Below are positions 1 through 7,200 of a stretch of 18,683 nucleotides of DNA, piece after piece; position 1 is the stretch's first letter, and the number at the start of each line of letters is the position of its first letter. The stretch comes from an uncultured Eubacterium sp. Lineage in GTDB: Bacteria > Bacillota > Clostridia > Peptostreptococcales > Anaerovoracaceae. A model generated the notes under the pieces. The model did not search any database and was not told the DNA's origin. It was given only the letters and a program-made list of their open reading frames with translations. Made by a program: the position numbers and the translations under genes. Where the stretch lies: the NCBI GenBank assembly GCA_937966095.1, contig CALCKF010000094.1:1-18683 (forward strand). Direction: 5' to 3'.

Positions 1-276
1 GCACTTGATAAGTGCGTTCCTAAAATAGCAGATGCCGTTTTAAAAAGGGACGGTCAGATACTTCTTACATCAGATCATGGCAATGCTGATGTGATGCTTG
101 ATGAGAAAGGAAATATCGTAACAGCTCATTCTCTCAATGATGTACCGCTTGTACATATATCAAGGCATCCTTCAAAACTGAGAGATGGAGGACGGCTATG
201 CGACATCGCTCCTACACTGCTCAAACTCATGGGCCTTGATATACCGTCTGAAATGACAGGTCGTCCTCTTGTATGA
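1..276 (+). CDS. gpmI: 2,3-bisphosphoglycerate-independent phosphoglycerate mutase, C-terminal part (5' end outside window)
   Basis: This is the last 91 codons of a glycolytic enzyme that interconverts 3- and 2-phosphoglycerate using two Mn ions and a phosphoserine intermediate. The reading frame is open from base 1. It contains the family metal-binding segment TSDHGNAD (from about base 76) and then AHSLNDVPL, where cofactor-independent mutases usually read HTxNPVP. The end, LRDGGRLCDIAPTLLKLMGL followed by EMTGRPL, is a near-canonical GpmI C-terminus. A full-length family member has about 510 residues, so more than 80 percent lies upstream of the window. In Firmicutes the gene usually follows gapA-pgk-tpiA, but that context cannot be seen here. 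A strong hairpin follows the stop codon. The family assignment is secure; nothing can be said about the N-terminal part. Confidence 0.95.
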   Translation, partial: ALDKCVPKIADAVLKRDGQILLTSDHGNADVMLDEKGNIVTAHSLNDVPLVHISRHPSKLRDGGRLCDIAPTLLKLMGLDIPSEMTGRPLV

Positions 277-286
277 TATTGAGATA

Positions 287-321
287 AAATAACCGGGCAT
301 ATATCATACGCCCGGTTATTT
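287..321. terminator. Bidirectional rho-independent terminator between gpmI and the convergent 105-residue gene
   Basis: A perfect 12-bp inverted repeat (AAATAACCGGGC, 287-298, and GCCCGGTTATTT, 310-321) with an 11-base loop. The GC-rich core is flanked by A runs on the left and T runs on the right, so either transcript would end in a U-rich tail. It lies 10 bases after the gpmI stop and about 35 bases past the stop of the convergent gene. Confidence 0.85.
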
Positions 322-356
322 GCCAGTTTCACATATTTCTATATAAAAATCCACTA

Positions 357-674
357 TCAGCTGAACAGGACTTCCTTATGTCCCAGTATGTATTTTACCA
401 ATCCGTCGCTTTTGGTAATATCATTGACCTCTGCAACTTCCGATTCTACCTTCAGCGATGCTTCCATAGCATCTATAAGAGTTTCCGTATCGCTTTCAGC
501 TACACTTCCTGTCTCTATTCTCTCGATATATGTCTCACATGCCTTCTGAAGTTCCTGATTTGGCGCTCCTGTAGGAAAGCCGCACAGGAAGTATCCGTCC
601 AGCTTAAATTTTTCATTTTCTATTATTGCTTTTATCTTCTCTATAATTTCTTCCTTAGTTACTTTCGTGCTCAT
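357..674 (-). CDS. Small hypothetical protein, 105 residues
   Basis: I do not recognise the family. The product is Glu-rich and probably mostly helical: a charged N-terminal helix (about residues 5-22), a more hydrophobic stretch DGYFLCGFPTGAPNQEL (about 26-42), then two helical segments rich in Glu. It has no signal peptide, membrane segment or obvious catalytic motif. It contains two cysteines, one in the YFLCGFP segment. It is likely a real gene: GGAGG lies 7 bases before the ATG, a consensus -35 with an extended -10 lies just upstream (715-744), and the 287-321 hairpin terminates it. It follows the MATE gene by 72 bases on the same strand, but its own promoter means it need not depend on that transcript. 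A small cytosolic protein is the most that can be inferred. Confidence 0.75.
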   Translation of the reverse strand: MSTKVTKEEIIEKIKAIIENEKFKLDGYFLCGFPTGAPNQELQKACETYIERIETGSVAESDTETLIDAMEASLKVESEVAEVNDITKSDGLVKYILGHKEVLFS

Positions 675-714
675 ATAAAAACCTCCAAATTATGCACAAA
701 CAATGTCTGTATCC

Positions 715-744
715 ATGGTATCACCGGAAATGTATAAGTGTCAA
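715..744 (-). promoter_or_regulatory. SigmaA-type promoter of the 105-residue protein gene
   Basis: On the minus strand a perfect -35 TTGACA (744-739) is separated by 18 bases from TACCAT (720-715). A TG one base before the -10 gives an extended -10 (TGATACCAT). Transcription would start near 708 and give a leader of about 35 bases ending in TTTGGAGG and the ATG at 674. The -35 lies just past the stop of the upstream MATE gene. Confidence 0.6.
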
Positions 745-746
745 GT

Positions 747-2111
747 TCAAAATTTCATCATTCTGAGGGCCTTTCTGAACCTTATTGTGAACAGTACTGA
801 AGTAAATGCCACTGCACACACATCGGCCACGGGTTCCGCGGTATATACAGCCATCGTCTTATCATTATCCATTATCTCCGGCATTAGATATATAAGAGGT
901 AAAAGCAGTATGAATTTACGCATCACCGCAACTATTATAGATTCCCTCGCCCTTCCCAGGGCATTAAATGTCATCTGACATGCCATCTGTATACCGAACA
1001 GACACATAGCTGACATATATATCCTCAATGCGCTGCCTGAAAATAACACAAGCTCTGCATCTGAAGTAAACATCAGAGTAAAGCCCTCAGGAAAGACCAT
1101 TACAAGAATCCACAGAGAAAAAGAATATATGAGACTTGCTTTCAAAAGAAGTCCGAAGGCTTTCTTTACCCTTTTTACATTTCCGGCTCCGTAATTATAA
1201 CTTATGACAGGCTGTGCCCCTTGTCCGAGCCCCTGTAACGGAAGCATCGCAAATTGCATTACGCTTGTCAGTATAGTCATTGCTCCTACAGCAACATCTC
1301 CGCCGTATTTCTGCAGAGATGAATTAAAGCATACAGAAATCACACTCTCACTGGCCTGCATGACGAAAACCGATACTCCAAGCATTATGCAGGGAAGTAT
1401 GACATCTCGATGCAGAATCATATTTTTTCTTCGAAGTCTAAGCAATGTTTTTTTCCCGAAAAGAAAACACAATATCCATCCGCAGGACATCCCCTGAGAA
1501 ATCACTGTCGCAACAGCAGCACCTCTGACATCCATATCCAATCCGAAAATAAATACCGGATCCAATATTATATTGGCCACAGCTCCTATTATGACCGATA
1601 TCATTCCCGTTTTTGCAAACCCCTGTGCCGTGATGAATGCATTCATTCCCAAAGTCAGCTGTACAAATACAGTGCCTGCCGCATATATGTTCATATAGCT
1701 GGTCCCGTATCCTATAGTATTTTCACTTGCCCCAAAGGCCATGAGAAAATCTCTGTTCCATATAAGGAGTGCGCCCGTAAGTATTGCTGATATCAGTATC
1801 TGGGAAATGAAACAATTGCCCAGTATCCTTTCAGCCTCTTCAGTTTTTTTCCTTCCCATAAAAATAGAAGCCCTTGGCGCGCCTCCGTAAGCAATAAGAG
1901 CTGCGAATGCGGAAACTATCATTATCAAAGGCATACATACACCAACCCCGGTTAGTGCCATCGATCCGATATCCGGTATATGCCCTATATATATCCTATC
2001 AACTATATTATAAAGCATATTTATAAGCTGAGCTATAACCGTGGGAAACGCCAGCTTTACAAGAAGTTTTTTCACAGGTTCATTTCCCAGGAAATAATTT
2101 CCCTGTTCCAA
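747..2111 (-). CDS. MATE-family multidrug/cation antiporter (MepA/NorM-like)
   Basis: A polytopic inner-membrane protein of 454 residues, the usual length for the 12-helix MATE family, which exports cationic drugs or metabolites in exchange for Na+ or H+. The start reads GNEPVKKLLVKLAFPTVIAQ followed by NMLYNIVDRIYIGH, the typical MATE N-terminus. The second half repeats the pattern with LPLQGLGQGAQPVISYNYGA, the conserved signature of helix 7-8 in MepA-like members. Hydrophobic segments run through the whole protein. The gene begins 32 bases after rlmD stops and probably shares its transcript. The substrate cannot be told from sequence. No adjacent TetR- or MarR-type regulator is present, unlike staphylococcal mepRAB. 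The family call is sure; the exact subfamily is less so. Confidence 0.92.
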   Translation of the reverse strand: MEQGNYFLGNEPVKKLLVKLAFPTVIAQLINMLYNIVDRIYIGHIPDIGSMALTGVGVCMPLIMIVSAFAALIAYGGAPRASIFMGRKKTEEAERILGNCFISQILISAILTGALLIWNRDFLMAFGASENTIGYGTSYMNIYAAGTVFVQLTLGMNAFITAQGFAKTGMISVIIGAVANIILDPVFIFGLDMDVRGAAVATVISQGMSCGWILCFLFGKKTLLRLRRKNMILHRDVILPCIMLGVSVFVMQASESVISVCFNSSLQKYGGDVAVGAMTILTSVMQFAMLPLQGLGQGAQPVISYNYGAGNVKRVKKAFGLLLKASLIYSFSLWILVMVFPEGFTLMFTSDAELVLFSGSALRIYMSAMCLFGIQMACQMTFNALGRARESIIVAVMRKFILLLPLIYLMPEIMDNDKTMAVYTAEPVADVCAVAFTSVLFTIRFRKALRMMKF

Positions 2112-2143
2112 TGTAACTATCTCCCTTCCACGCGTTTATCAAT

Positions 2144-3307
2144 TTACACTTTCTTACATCTTGAAAGAAGAGCAACACATTCTGTATGCTTAGTAAATGG
2201 AAAATTATCAAAAGGCTTTACCGAATCCACCTTATAACCCCTGTGCTGCATATAGTAAAGATTGTCGGCGAGGCTCTTTGGATTGCATGAAATATATACG
2301 ATCTGACCGACTCCGTATTCTGAGATCATATCAAGAGCATCAGCATTTATACCTACTCTTGGCGGGTCCACAACTATCACATCCGGCCTTTCCTCAACTG
2401 TCTTAAGTTTTTCAAAAACATCCCCTGCAATGAACAGGCAGTTATCTATACCGTTCAGCCGTGCATTTTCTCTTGCTGCATTCACAGCTTCATCAACGAG
2501 CTCTATCCCTATGACCTTGCCTGCCTTTTGTGCCAATGTCTGAGTTATCGTTCCTGTACCGCAGTAAAGGTCAAAAACTGTCTTATTCTCAAAATCATCT
2601 ATAAGCTCCAGCGCATATGAATACAATTTTTCCACTGCGGCAACATTCGTCTGAAAAAATGAAAAAGCGCTTACTTTGAAGCTGAGGCCCAATACAATTT
2701 CCATGTAATAGTCCCGCCCGTATAAAATCTTCATATCATCACAGTAAACGGCATCGGCAAGCCTATCGTTAAAAGTGCGCATTATCCCGACGATCCTGTT
2801 TTCAAGCGGGAGATCCAGCAGCATATCAGTAAACGAAACTTCATCAAAACCTTCTTCCGAGCTGGTCACCAGATTAATGATGATCTCACCGGTTCTTACT
2901 CCTCTTCTGATTATCAGATGGCGCATAAGCCCTTTGTGCTTTTTTTTATGATAATGAGAATATCCTCGATCAGACACAAAATCCAGCACCGCTCTCAGTA
3001 TTCTGTTAAAATCCTCATGCACCAGCTGACATTGATCAACAGTTATTATAGACATAAAATGTTTCTTACGATGCATCCCCAGTGTCATGGGACCGTCCTT
3101 TTCCATATCGCCAAATGTATATTCCATCTTGTTTCTGTACCTGTACCTGTCCGGAGAAGGTTCGATATCAAGTAATTTTCCGTAATCCACATTCTTTCTA
3201 TCGAGAAGTTCTCTTACTTCACCAGCTTTATTTCGAAGCTGCTCATCATAGCTGATACCCTGATATACACATCCACCGCAAAAGTTACTGTCTCTGCAAA
3301 TCTCCAT
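2144..3307 (-). CDS. rlmD: 23S rRNA (uracil-C5)-methyltransferase, RlmD/RumA family, without TRAM domain
   Basis: SAM-dependent methyltransferase that makes 5-methyluridine in RNA, by family most likely in 23S rRNA. Four cysteines fit the [4Fe-4S] ligands of RumA: C4, C10 and C13 (CRDSNFCGGC) and C93. The Rossmann motif DLYCGTGT begins at D246. DPPR follows at D314, the nucleophilic cysteine is C341 in YISCNP, and the general-base motif HTEC has E376. FFQTN (about 217-221) matches the nucleotide-binding glutamine loop. At 387 residues it is shorter than E. coli RlmD (about 430) because the protein starts directly at the iron-sulfur region and lacks the N-terminal TRAM RNA-binding domain. The start is preceded by GAGAGGT at roughly 10 bases. 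It is the first gene of a minus-strand group with the MATE exporter. Site specificity (U1939, U747 or both) cannot be read from sequence. Confidence 0.9.
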   Translation of the reverse strand: MEICRDSNFCGGCVYQGISYDEQLRNKAGEVRELLDRKNVDYGKLLDIEPSPDRYRYRNKMEYTFGDMEKDGPMTLGMHRKKHFMSIITVDQCQLVHEDFNRILRAVLDFVSDRGYSHYHKKKHKGLMRHLIIRRGVRTGEIIINLVTSSEEGFDEVSFTDMLLDLPLENRIVGIMRTFNDRLADAVYCDDMKILYGRDYYMEIVLGLSFKVSAFSFFQTNVAAVEKLYSYALELIDDFENKTVFDLYCGTGTITQTLAQKAGKVIGIELVDEAVNAARENARLNGIDNCLFIAGDVFEKLKTVEERPDVIVVDPPRVGINADALDMISEYGVGQIVYISCNPKSLADNLYYMQHRGYKVDSVKPFDNFPFTKHTECVALLSRCKKV

Positions 3308-3351
3308 ATCTTAATATTACCTCTCACCATCAACTGATATTTTCAAACTAC

Positions 3352-3357
3352 ATTATA
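3352..3357 (-). promoter_or_regulatory. Candidate -10 element for rlmD
   Basis: A perfect TATAAT on the minus strand lies 45 bases before the rlmD start. Its -35 is poor: TTAATG at an 18-base spacing. This -35 abuts the inverted repeat at 3383-3406, so a protein bound there could affect the promoter. Confidence 0.35.
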
Positions 3358-3382
3358 ATAACACAGCAAAGGCTGCATTAAA

Positions 3383-3406
3383 AGAAATTTGCAGCAGCAA
3401 ATTTCT
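3383..3406. repeat. Perfect inverted repeat in the divergent rlmD / hydrolase intergenic region
   Basis: AGAAATTTGC (3383-3392) and GCAAATTTCT (3397-3406) form a perfect 10-bp inverted repeat around the tetraloop AGCA. An alternative, mutually exclusive pairing joins GCTGCA (3372-3377) and TGCAGC (3390-3395). The site lies upstream of the probable start points of both divergent genes, so it is more likely a DNA-level operator than an mRNA hairpin. No T run follows it that would make it a convincing terminator. Confidence 0.6.
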
Positions 3407-3518
3407 CTTATATCAATTTATAAAATCAGAATCGTCATAAAAATAACACACTTTTATTATATCCTTTATTCTATACAGTAAATATTTTATTTATGATCTA
3501 ATGGAAGGAGTGTAAACT

Positions 3519-4346
3519 ATGGCTTATTTCACAACAAAAGACAACTGTAAAATATATTACGAAGAACATGGAAGCGGAGAGCCTCTGATCTTTATCCACG
3601 GCTGGTCCTGCAATCACAAATTCTTTAAATATCAAGTAGATGAATTTGCAAAACAGTATAGAGTCATTCTCTATGATTTTCGTGGGCATGGTCAGTCAGA
3701 CCGTTCTGAAATGACTGAAAGGGGCATGAATCTAAACAGATTTGCCGCTGACCTTCATGAACTTATCGAATATCTGAAGCTGGACAATGTCAATGTGGTA
3801 GGCTGGTCTATGGGGACAAGCACTCTGCTGGCCTACGCCAGAGAATTCAAGTGCCAGTATATCAAGAAAATGTGCTTTATCGATATGACTCCGAAACTCC
3901 TCAATGATGATCATTGGAAACTGGGTCAGAGCTGTTCCTTTGATATAGTTCAGAATCTGCAGTTTATGGCCGCTATAGCAGTAAGCTGGGAATTCGCAGC
4001 CAAACTGTTTATACCGAATGTTTTTGCAAAAGGCTATGATCAGGAAAGCGATGAATTCAAATGGGTATTGAATGAAGCTCTTGACAATACACCTCACTGC
4101 ATGATGAATATGTGGATAGCCATGGCCATTGAAGATTTCAGGGAAGTTCTTCCTACTATAAATGTTCCTGTATTGCTGGCATACAGCGGCGATGGACTGA
4201 TCTATGGGCCTTCACACGGTGAATATATGAAGGAACACCTTGGAGGAGACAGCAAACTGGTTATATTCCCGGGCTGCGGACACGGACTTTTCCTTGAAGA
4301 TCCCGAAAAATTCAATAATGAATTAGCTGTCTTCCTCAAAGAATGA
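3519..4346 (+). CDS. Alpha/beta hydrolase
   Basis: A cytosolic alpha/beta-hydrolase-fold enzyme of 275 residues, the usual single-domain length. The oxyanion-hole motif is HGW (27-29), the nucleophile elbow GWSMG places Ser97, and the rest of the triad fits Asp225 (YSGDG) and His255 (GCGHGLF). The sequence between the elbow and the Asp forms a helical cap (about 125-205). No signal peptide is present. GGAAGGAG lies 8 bases before the ATG, supporting the start. The gene is divergent from rlmD and closed by its own terminator, so it looks like a single-gene transcript. Its promoter is uncertain: the A+T-rich upstream DNA offers several weak -10 candidates, such as TATACA at 3472. The fold covers esterases, haloperoxidase-like enzymes and lactonases; the substrate is unknown. 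Confidence 0.9.
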   Translation: MAYFTTKDNCKIYYEEHGSGEPLIFIHGWSCNHKFFKYQVDEFAKQYRVILYDFRGHGQSDRSEMTERGMNLNRFAADLHELIEYLKLDNVNVVGWSMGTSTLLAYAREFKCQYIKKMCFIDMTPKLLNDDHWKLGQSCSFDIVQNLQFMAAIAVSWEFAAKLFIPNVFAKGYDQESDEFKWVLNEALDNTPHCMMNMWIAMAIEDFREVLPTINVPVLLAYSGDGLIYGPSHGEYMKEHLGGDSKLVIFPGCGHGLFLEDPEKFNNELAVFLKE

Positions 4347-4361
4347 TATATTCTTATCGTT

Positions 4362-4403
4362 AGCAAGCCCCAAAAAGCAACATCATGCTTTTTGGGGCTT
4401 GCT
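4362..4403 (+). terminator. Rho-independent terminator after the hydrolase
   Basis: A perfect 18-bp stem (4362-4379 with 4386-4403) has a 6-base loop ACATCA and is followed on the plus strand by TATTTAT. It begins 15 bases after the hydrolase stop and ends 11 bases before the tgt stop. On the minus strand the tail (AACGATAAG) is not U-rich, so it is mainly a plus-strand terminator, though such a stable stem may also hold back the convergent operon. Confidence 0.88.
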
Positions 4404-4414
4404 TATTTATCAGA

Positions 4415-5533
4415 TCAAAATCTTCCATATTTATCATAAAATTCTCTTTTATATTCCAAAAACCTGTCGTTCTCTATAGCCATCCTGATCTTCCTCATCG
4501 TTTCTATCAGAAAATGGAGATTATGACTGGTCATCAGCATTGATGACAATATCTCGTCAGACTTGAACAGATGCCTGAGATATGCTTTAGAATAGTGCCT
4601 GCATGTATAGCAGTCACATTCCGGATCAAGTGGTGAAAAGTCGCGTTCATATTTTGCATTTTTTATGTTCACCCTTCCATGTGATGTCATTGCCATCCCA
4701 TGTCTTGCTATCCTGGTCGGCAAAACACAGTCAAACATGTCGATCCCTCTTTCTACCCCTTCAAAAAGACAGTCCGGACTTCCCACTCCCATAAGGTATC
4801 TTGGTCTGTCTTCAGGCAGGCAGTCCACACACTCATCCATTATCTCATACATTAACTCCTTTGGTTCACCTACGCTTAGACCGCCTATAGCATACCCCGG
4901 AAGATCCAGATCCACTATCTGTTTCGCACTTTCTTTTCGCAAGTCTACATACATTCCCCCCTGCATTATCCCGAACAATGCCTGCTTATCTGTGTTTTTA
5001 TGGTAATCCTTGCATCTTTTCAGCCATCTCGTTGTCCTTTCCAAAGAAGCCTTCACATATTCCCTGCCGGCAGGATACGGCACACACTCATCAAATGCCA
5101 TGATAATATCAGAACCGAGCGCATTCTGTATCTCCATAGATTTTTCCGGCGAAAGCATATGTTTAGAACCGTCTATATGTGAACGGAATTCCACACCCTC
5201 TTCTTTTATCTTTCTCATAGCACCGAGACTGAATACCTGGAATCCTCCGCTGTCGGTAAGTATTGCTCTGTCCCAATTCATGAAGCTGTGAAGACCTCCT
5301 GCTTCCTTTACGATTTCATGTCCCGGCCTCAGATAGAGATGATACGTATTGGATAATATTATCTGGGCACCCATGTCCCTTATCTCTTCAGGTCGCATAG
5401 CTTTGACCGTAGCCGCCGTGCCCACAGGCATAAAAACGGGAGTTTCTATAACACCGTGAGGTGTAGTGACTCTCCCGCGCCTTGCTTTTGTTTTTCCGTC
5501 TTTTTTTATCAGTTCATATGTTACCGATGCCAT
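4415..5533 (-). CDS. tgt: tRNA-guanine transglycosylase (queuine/preQ1 tRNA-ribosyltransferase)
   Basis: Exchanges guanine-34 in the anticodon of GUN-type tRNAs for the queuosine precursor preQ1. The 372 residues show the full bacterial pattern: general acid/base Asp94 in TDSGGFQ, and nucleophile Asp268 in DMFDCVLPTR. The zinc site is C306, C308, C311 and H337. These positions keep a constant offset of 12 from the well-studied Zymomonas enzyme (Asp280, Cys318/320/323, His349). AAAGGA precedes the ATG by about 7 bases. It is the last gene of the ruvC-to-tgt minus-strand run; its partner queA lies two genes upstream with the DNA glycosylase between them. The 65-base gap to that glycosylase holds only a weak hairpin, so read-through is likely. 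The assignment is secure. Confidence 0.97.
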   Translation of the reverse strand: MASVTYELIKKDGKTKARRGRVTTPHGVIETPVFMPVGTAATVKAMRPEEIRDMGAQIILSNTYHLYLRPGHEIVKEAGGLHSFMNWDRAILTDSGGFQVFSLGAMRKIKEEGVEFRSHIDGSKHMLSPEKSMEIQNALGSDIIMAFDECVPYPAGREYVKASLERTTRWLKRCKDYHKNTDKQALFGIMQGGMYVDLRKESAKQIVDLDLPGYAIGGLSVGEPKELMYEIMDECVDCLPEDRPRYLMGVGSPDCLFEGVERGIDMFDCVLPTRIARHGMAMTSHGRVNIKNAKYERDFSPLDPECDCYTCRHYSKAYLRHLFKSDEILSSMLMTSHNLHFLIETMRKIRMAIENDRFLEYKREFYDKYGRF

Positions 5534-5598
5534 TATTGTTCCTTTCAGCTTTTATTTTTTCCCTGCAATGCCCAAGCTGTAATATGATACCACAAATA

Positions 5599-6084
5599 TC
5601 ATAGATATTTCAATATAATGCCGTATTCCTTCCGCAGTCTTTCCATGGAAAATCTGCAGTTTGCGGGGCTTGTTGAAGGAAGAGAGACGGCCTTTATACC
5701 GCATTCAGGCAAGCACAGTTTTCTATACAATTCTGATGCTTTTCCACCTGTTGTAAATATGGCCTTTATATCTGAATTTTTCAGGATAATGTCCATATCA
5801 TTGGCTACAGGCTCTCTTATACTGCTGTCTTCCGCTCCTCTTATCTCACAGCTGGCCAGCACATCCCACAACGCTATATTATGATGTTTCAAAAACTCTT
5901 TCCTGTCTGGAACTGTCTCCGGTATATCGTCTCCGAAAAGAGATGCCATGACAGGCCAGAACCTGTTCCTCGGATGTCCGTAATAAAATCCCTGTTCTCT
6001 GGATTTCGGAGACGGTATGCTTCCAAGTATAAGTACTTTTGAATCGCTGTCAAAGAACGGACCGAATTCATGTGTTATCTTCAC
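5599..6084 (-). CDS. DNA-deoxyinosine (hypoxanthine-DNA) glycosylase, UDG superfamily family 6
   Basis: Predicted to remove hypoxanthine, the product of adenine deamination, from DNA as the first step of base-excision repair. The protein (161 residues) carries motif 1 LILGSIPSPKSREQGFYYGH, then PRNRFW, and a late PSTSPAN segment in place of motif 2. This pattern is typical of the hypoxanthine-DNA glycosylase branch of the Mug/UDG superfamily. Asn40 in PRNRFW lies where an asparagine is reported, from memory, to be catalytic in the archaeal prototype (Asn39). I chose the GTG start at 6084, not the ATG at 6111. GTG has AGAAAGG 9 bases upstream and gives the usual N-terminus (MKITHEFGPF), whereas the ATG has no ribosome binding site. 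It sits between queA and tgt on the same strand. Activity on uracil or xanthine is possible. Confidence 0.85.
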   Translation of the reverse strand: MKITHEFGPFFDSDSKVLILGSIPSPKSREQGFYYGHPRNRFWPVMASLFGDDIPETVPDRKEFLKHHNIALWDVLASCEIRGAEDSSIREPVANDMDIILKNSDIKAIFTTGGKASELYRKLCLPECGIKAVSLPSTSPANCRFSMERLRKEYGIILKYL

Positions 6085-6120
6085 TTTCAAATACCTTTCT
6101 TTAATAAGCATGATGCTGTA

Positions 6121-7188
6121 TCAAATTATGAACATAGCGTCGCCATAGCTGAAAAATCTGTATTTTTCCCTTACCGCCTCTTTATATATCTCGAGGATTT
6201 TCTCTCTGTCATACAATGCAGATATCAACATCAGCAAAGTCGATTTCGGAAGATGAAAATTTGTTATAAGACTGTCTATTATCCTGAATTCATATCCCGG
6301 ATAAATAAAGATACCTGTGTTTCCTGTTCCACTCCTTACCTGCCAGCATCCCTGAGACTCTTCATCTGCCGCATTTTCATCAAAATATGCTACACTTTCT
6401 ACAGTACGCGTTGACGTAGTGCCTACCGATATCACACGTCTTCCTTCTCTTTTGGCACGATTAATGGCATCTGCACTTTCTTTGCTGATCGAGTATTCCT
6501 CAAAATGCATCTTATGGTCCTCTATATTATCACATTTAACCGGCCTGAACGTGCCTATTCCCACATGCAGTGTCACATAGATAAGTTCAACACCTTTCTG
6601 CTTTGCTTTATCAAGCAGTTCTTCAGTAAAATGCAGCCCTGCTGTCGGCGCTGCAACGGAGCCTTCATCTTTGCAGTATACCGTCTGATAACGCTCTTTA
6701 TCCTCAGAATCGCTTGATCTTTCTATATATGGTGGCAGCGGCATATTCCCTATCTCTTCAAGTCTCTCCATGAATATTCCGTCATATTCGAAAATCACTT
6801 TTCTTGTTCCGTCCGCACCGAAATCCTTTATCTCAGCCGCAAGACGAGGGGACTCGCAAAAGATGACACGATCTCCGGGTTTAAGCTTACGACCCGGCTT
6901 GACCATAGTTTCCCATAGATCTCCTTCTATCCTCTTTGTTAGAAGGAACTCTACTTTAGCTCCAGTCTGCTCCTTGATGCCATAAAGTCTCGCAGGCAGT
7001 ACTTTTGAATTGTTAAGTACAAGACAATCGCCCGGATTCAGATATTCAATAATATCATAAAAATGCCTGTGTTCCGTTCTCCCTGTATCTCTATGTACCA
7101 CCAGAAGCCTTGAACTGTCTCTTTTTTCCTTCGGTTTCTGTGCGATAAGCTCCTCCGGCAGCATGTAATCAAAATCGCTTATTTTCAT
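6121..7188 (-). CDS. queA: S-adenosylmethionine:tRNA ribosyltransferase-isomerase
   Basis: Transfers and isomerises the ribosyl part of SAM onto preQ1-modified tRNA to form epoxyqueuosine, the step after tgt. At 355 residues it has family length. It begins MKISDFDYMLPEELIAQ and keeps PGDCLVLNNSKVLPARL (about 52-68), the conserved PTAGLHFT block and, near the C-terminus, TNFHLPKSTLLMLISAL. It starts 12 bases after ruvB stops, so it is clearly in the ruv operon. The glycosylase gene follows 36 bases later. QueA means that this bacterium completes queuosine from preQ1; the preQ1 synthesis genes (queC, queD, queE) and the final reductase (queG or queH) are not in the window. The assignment is secure. 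Confidence 0.97.
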   Translation of the reverse strand: MKISDFDYMLPEELIAQKPKEKRDSSRLLVVHRDTGRTEHRHFYDIIEYLNPGDCLVLNNSKVLPARLYGIKEQTGAKVEFLLTKRIEGDLWETMVKPGRKLKPGDRVIFCESPRLAAEIKDFGADGTRKVIFEYDGIFMERLEEIGNMPLPPYIERSSDSEDKERYQTVYCKDEGSVAAPTAGLHFTEELLDKAKQKGVELIYVTLHVGIGTFRPVKCDNIEDHKMHFEEYSISKESADAINRAKREGRRVISVGTTSTRTVESVAYFDENAADEESQGCWQVRSGTGNTGIFIYPGYEFRIIDSLITNFHLPKSTLLMLISALYDREKILEIYKEAVREKYRFFSYGDAMFII

Positions 7189-7200
7189 GATATCATCCTT

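Noticed and set aside
378..737. Long plus-strand frame opposite the 105-residue gene
   Set aside because: No ribosome binding site, Cys/Phe/Tyr-rich composition typical of an antisense frame, and the minus-strand gene has promoter, ribosome binding site and terminator.
5584..5602. Small hairpin ATGATA/TATCAT between the glycosylase and tgt
   Set aside because: Only 6 A+T-rich base pairs and no U run, so it is unlikely to terminate transcription before tgt.
6085..6111. Upstream ATG for the hypoxanthine-DNA glycosylase
   Set aside because: No ribosome binding site before it; the GTG at 6084 has AGAAAGG at 9 bases and gives the family-like N-terminus.
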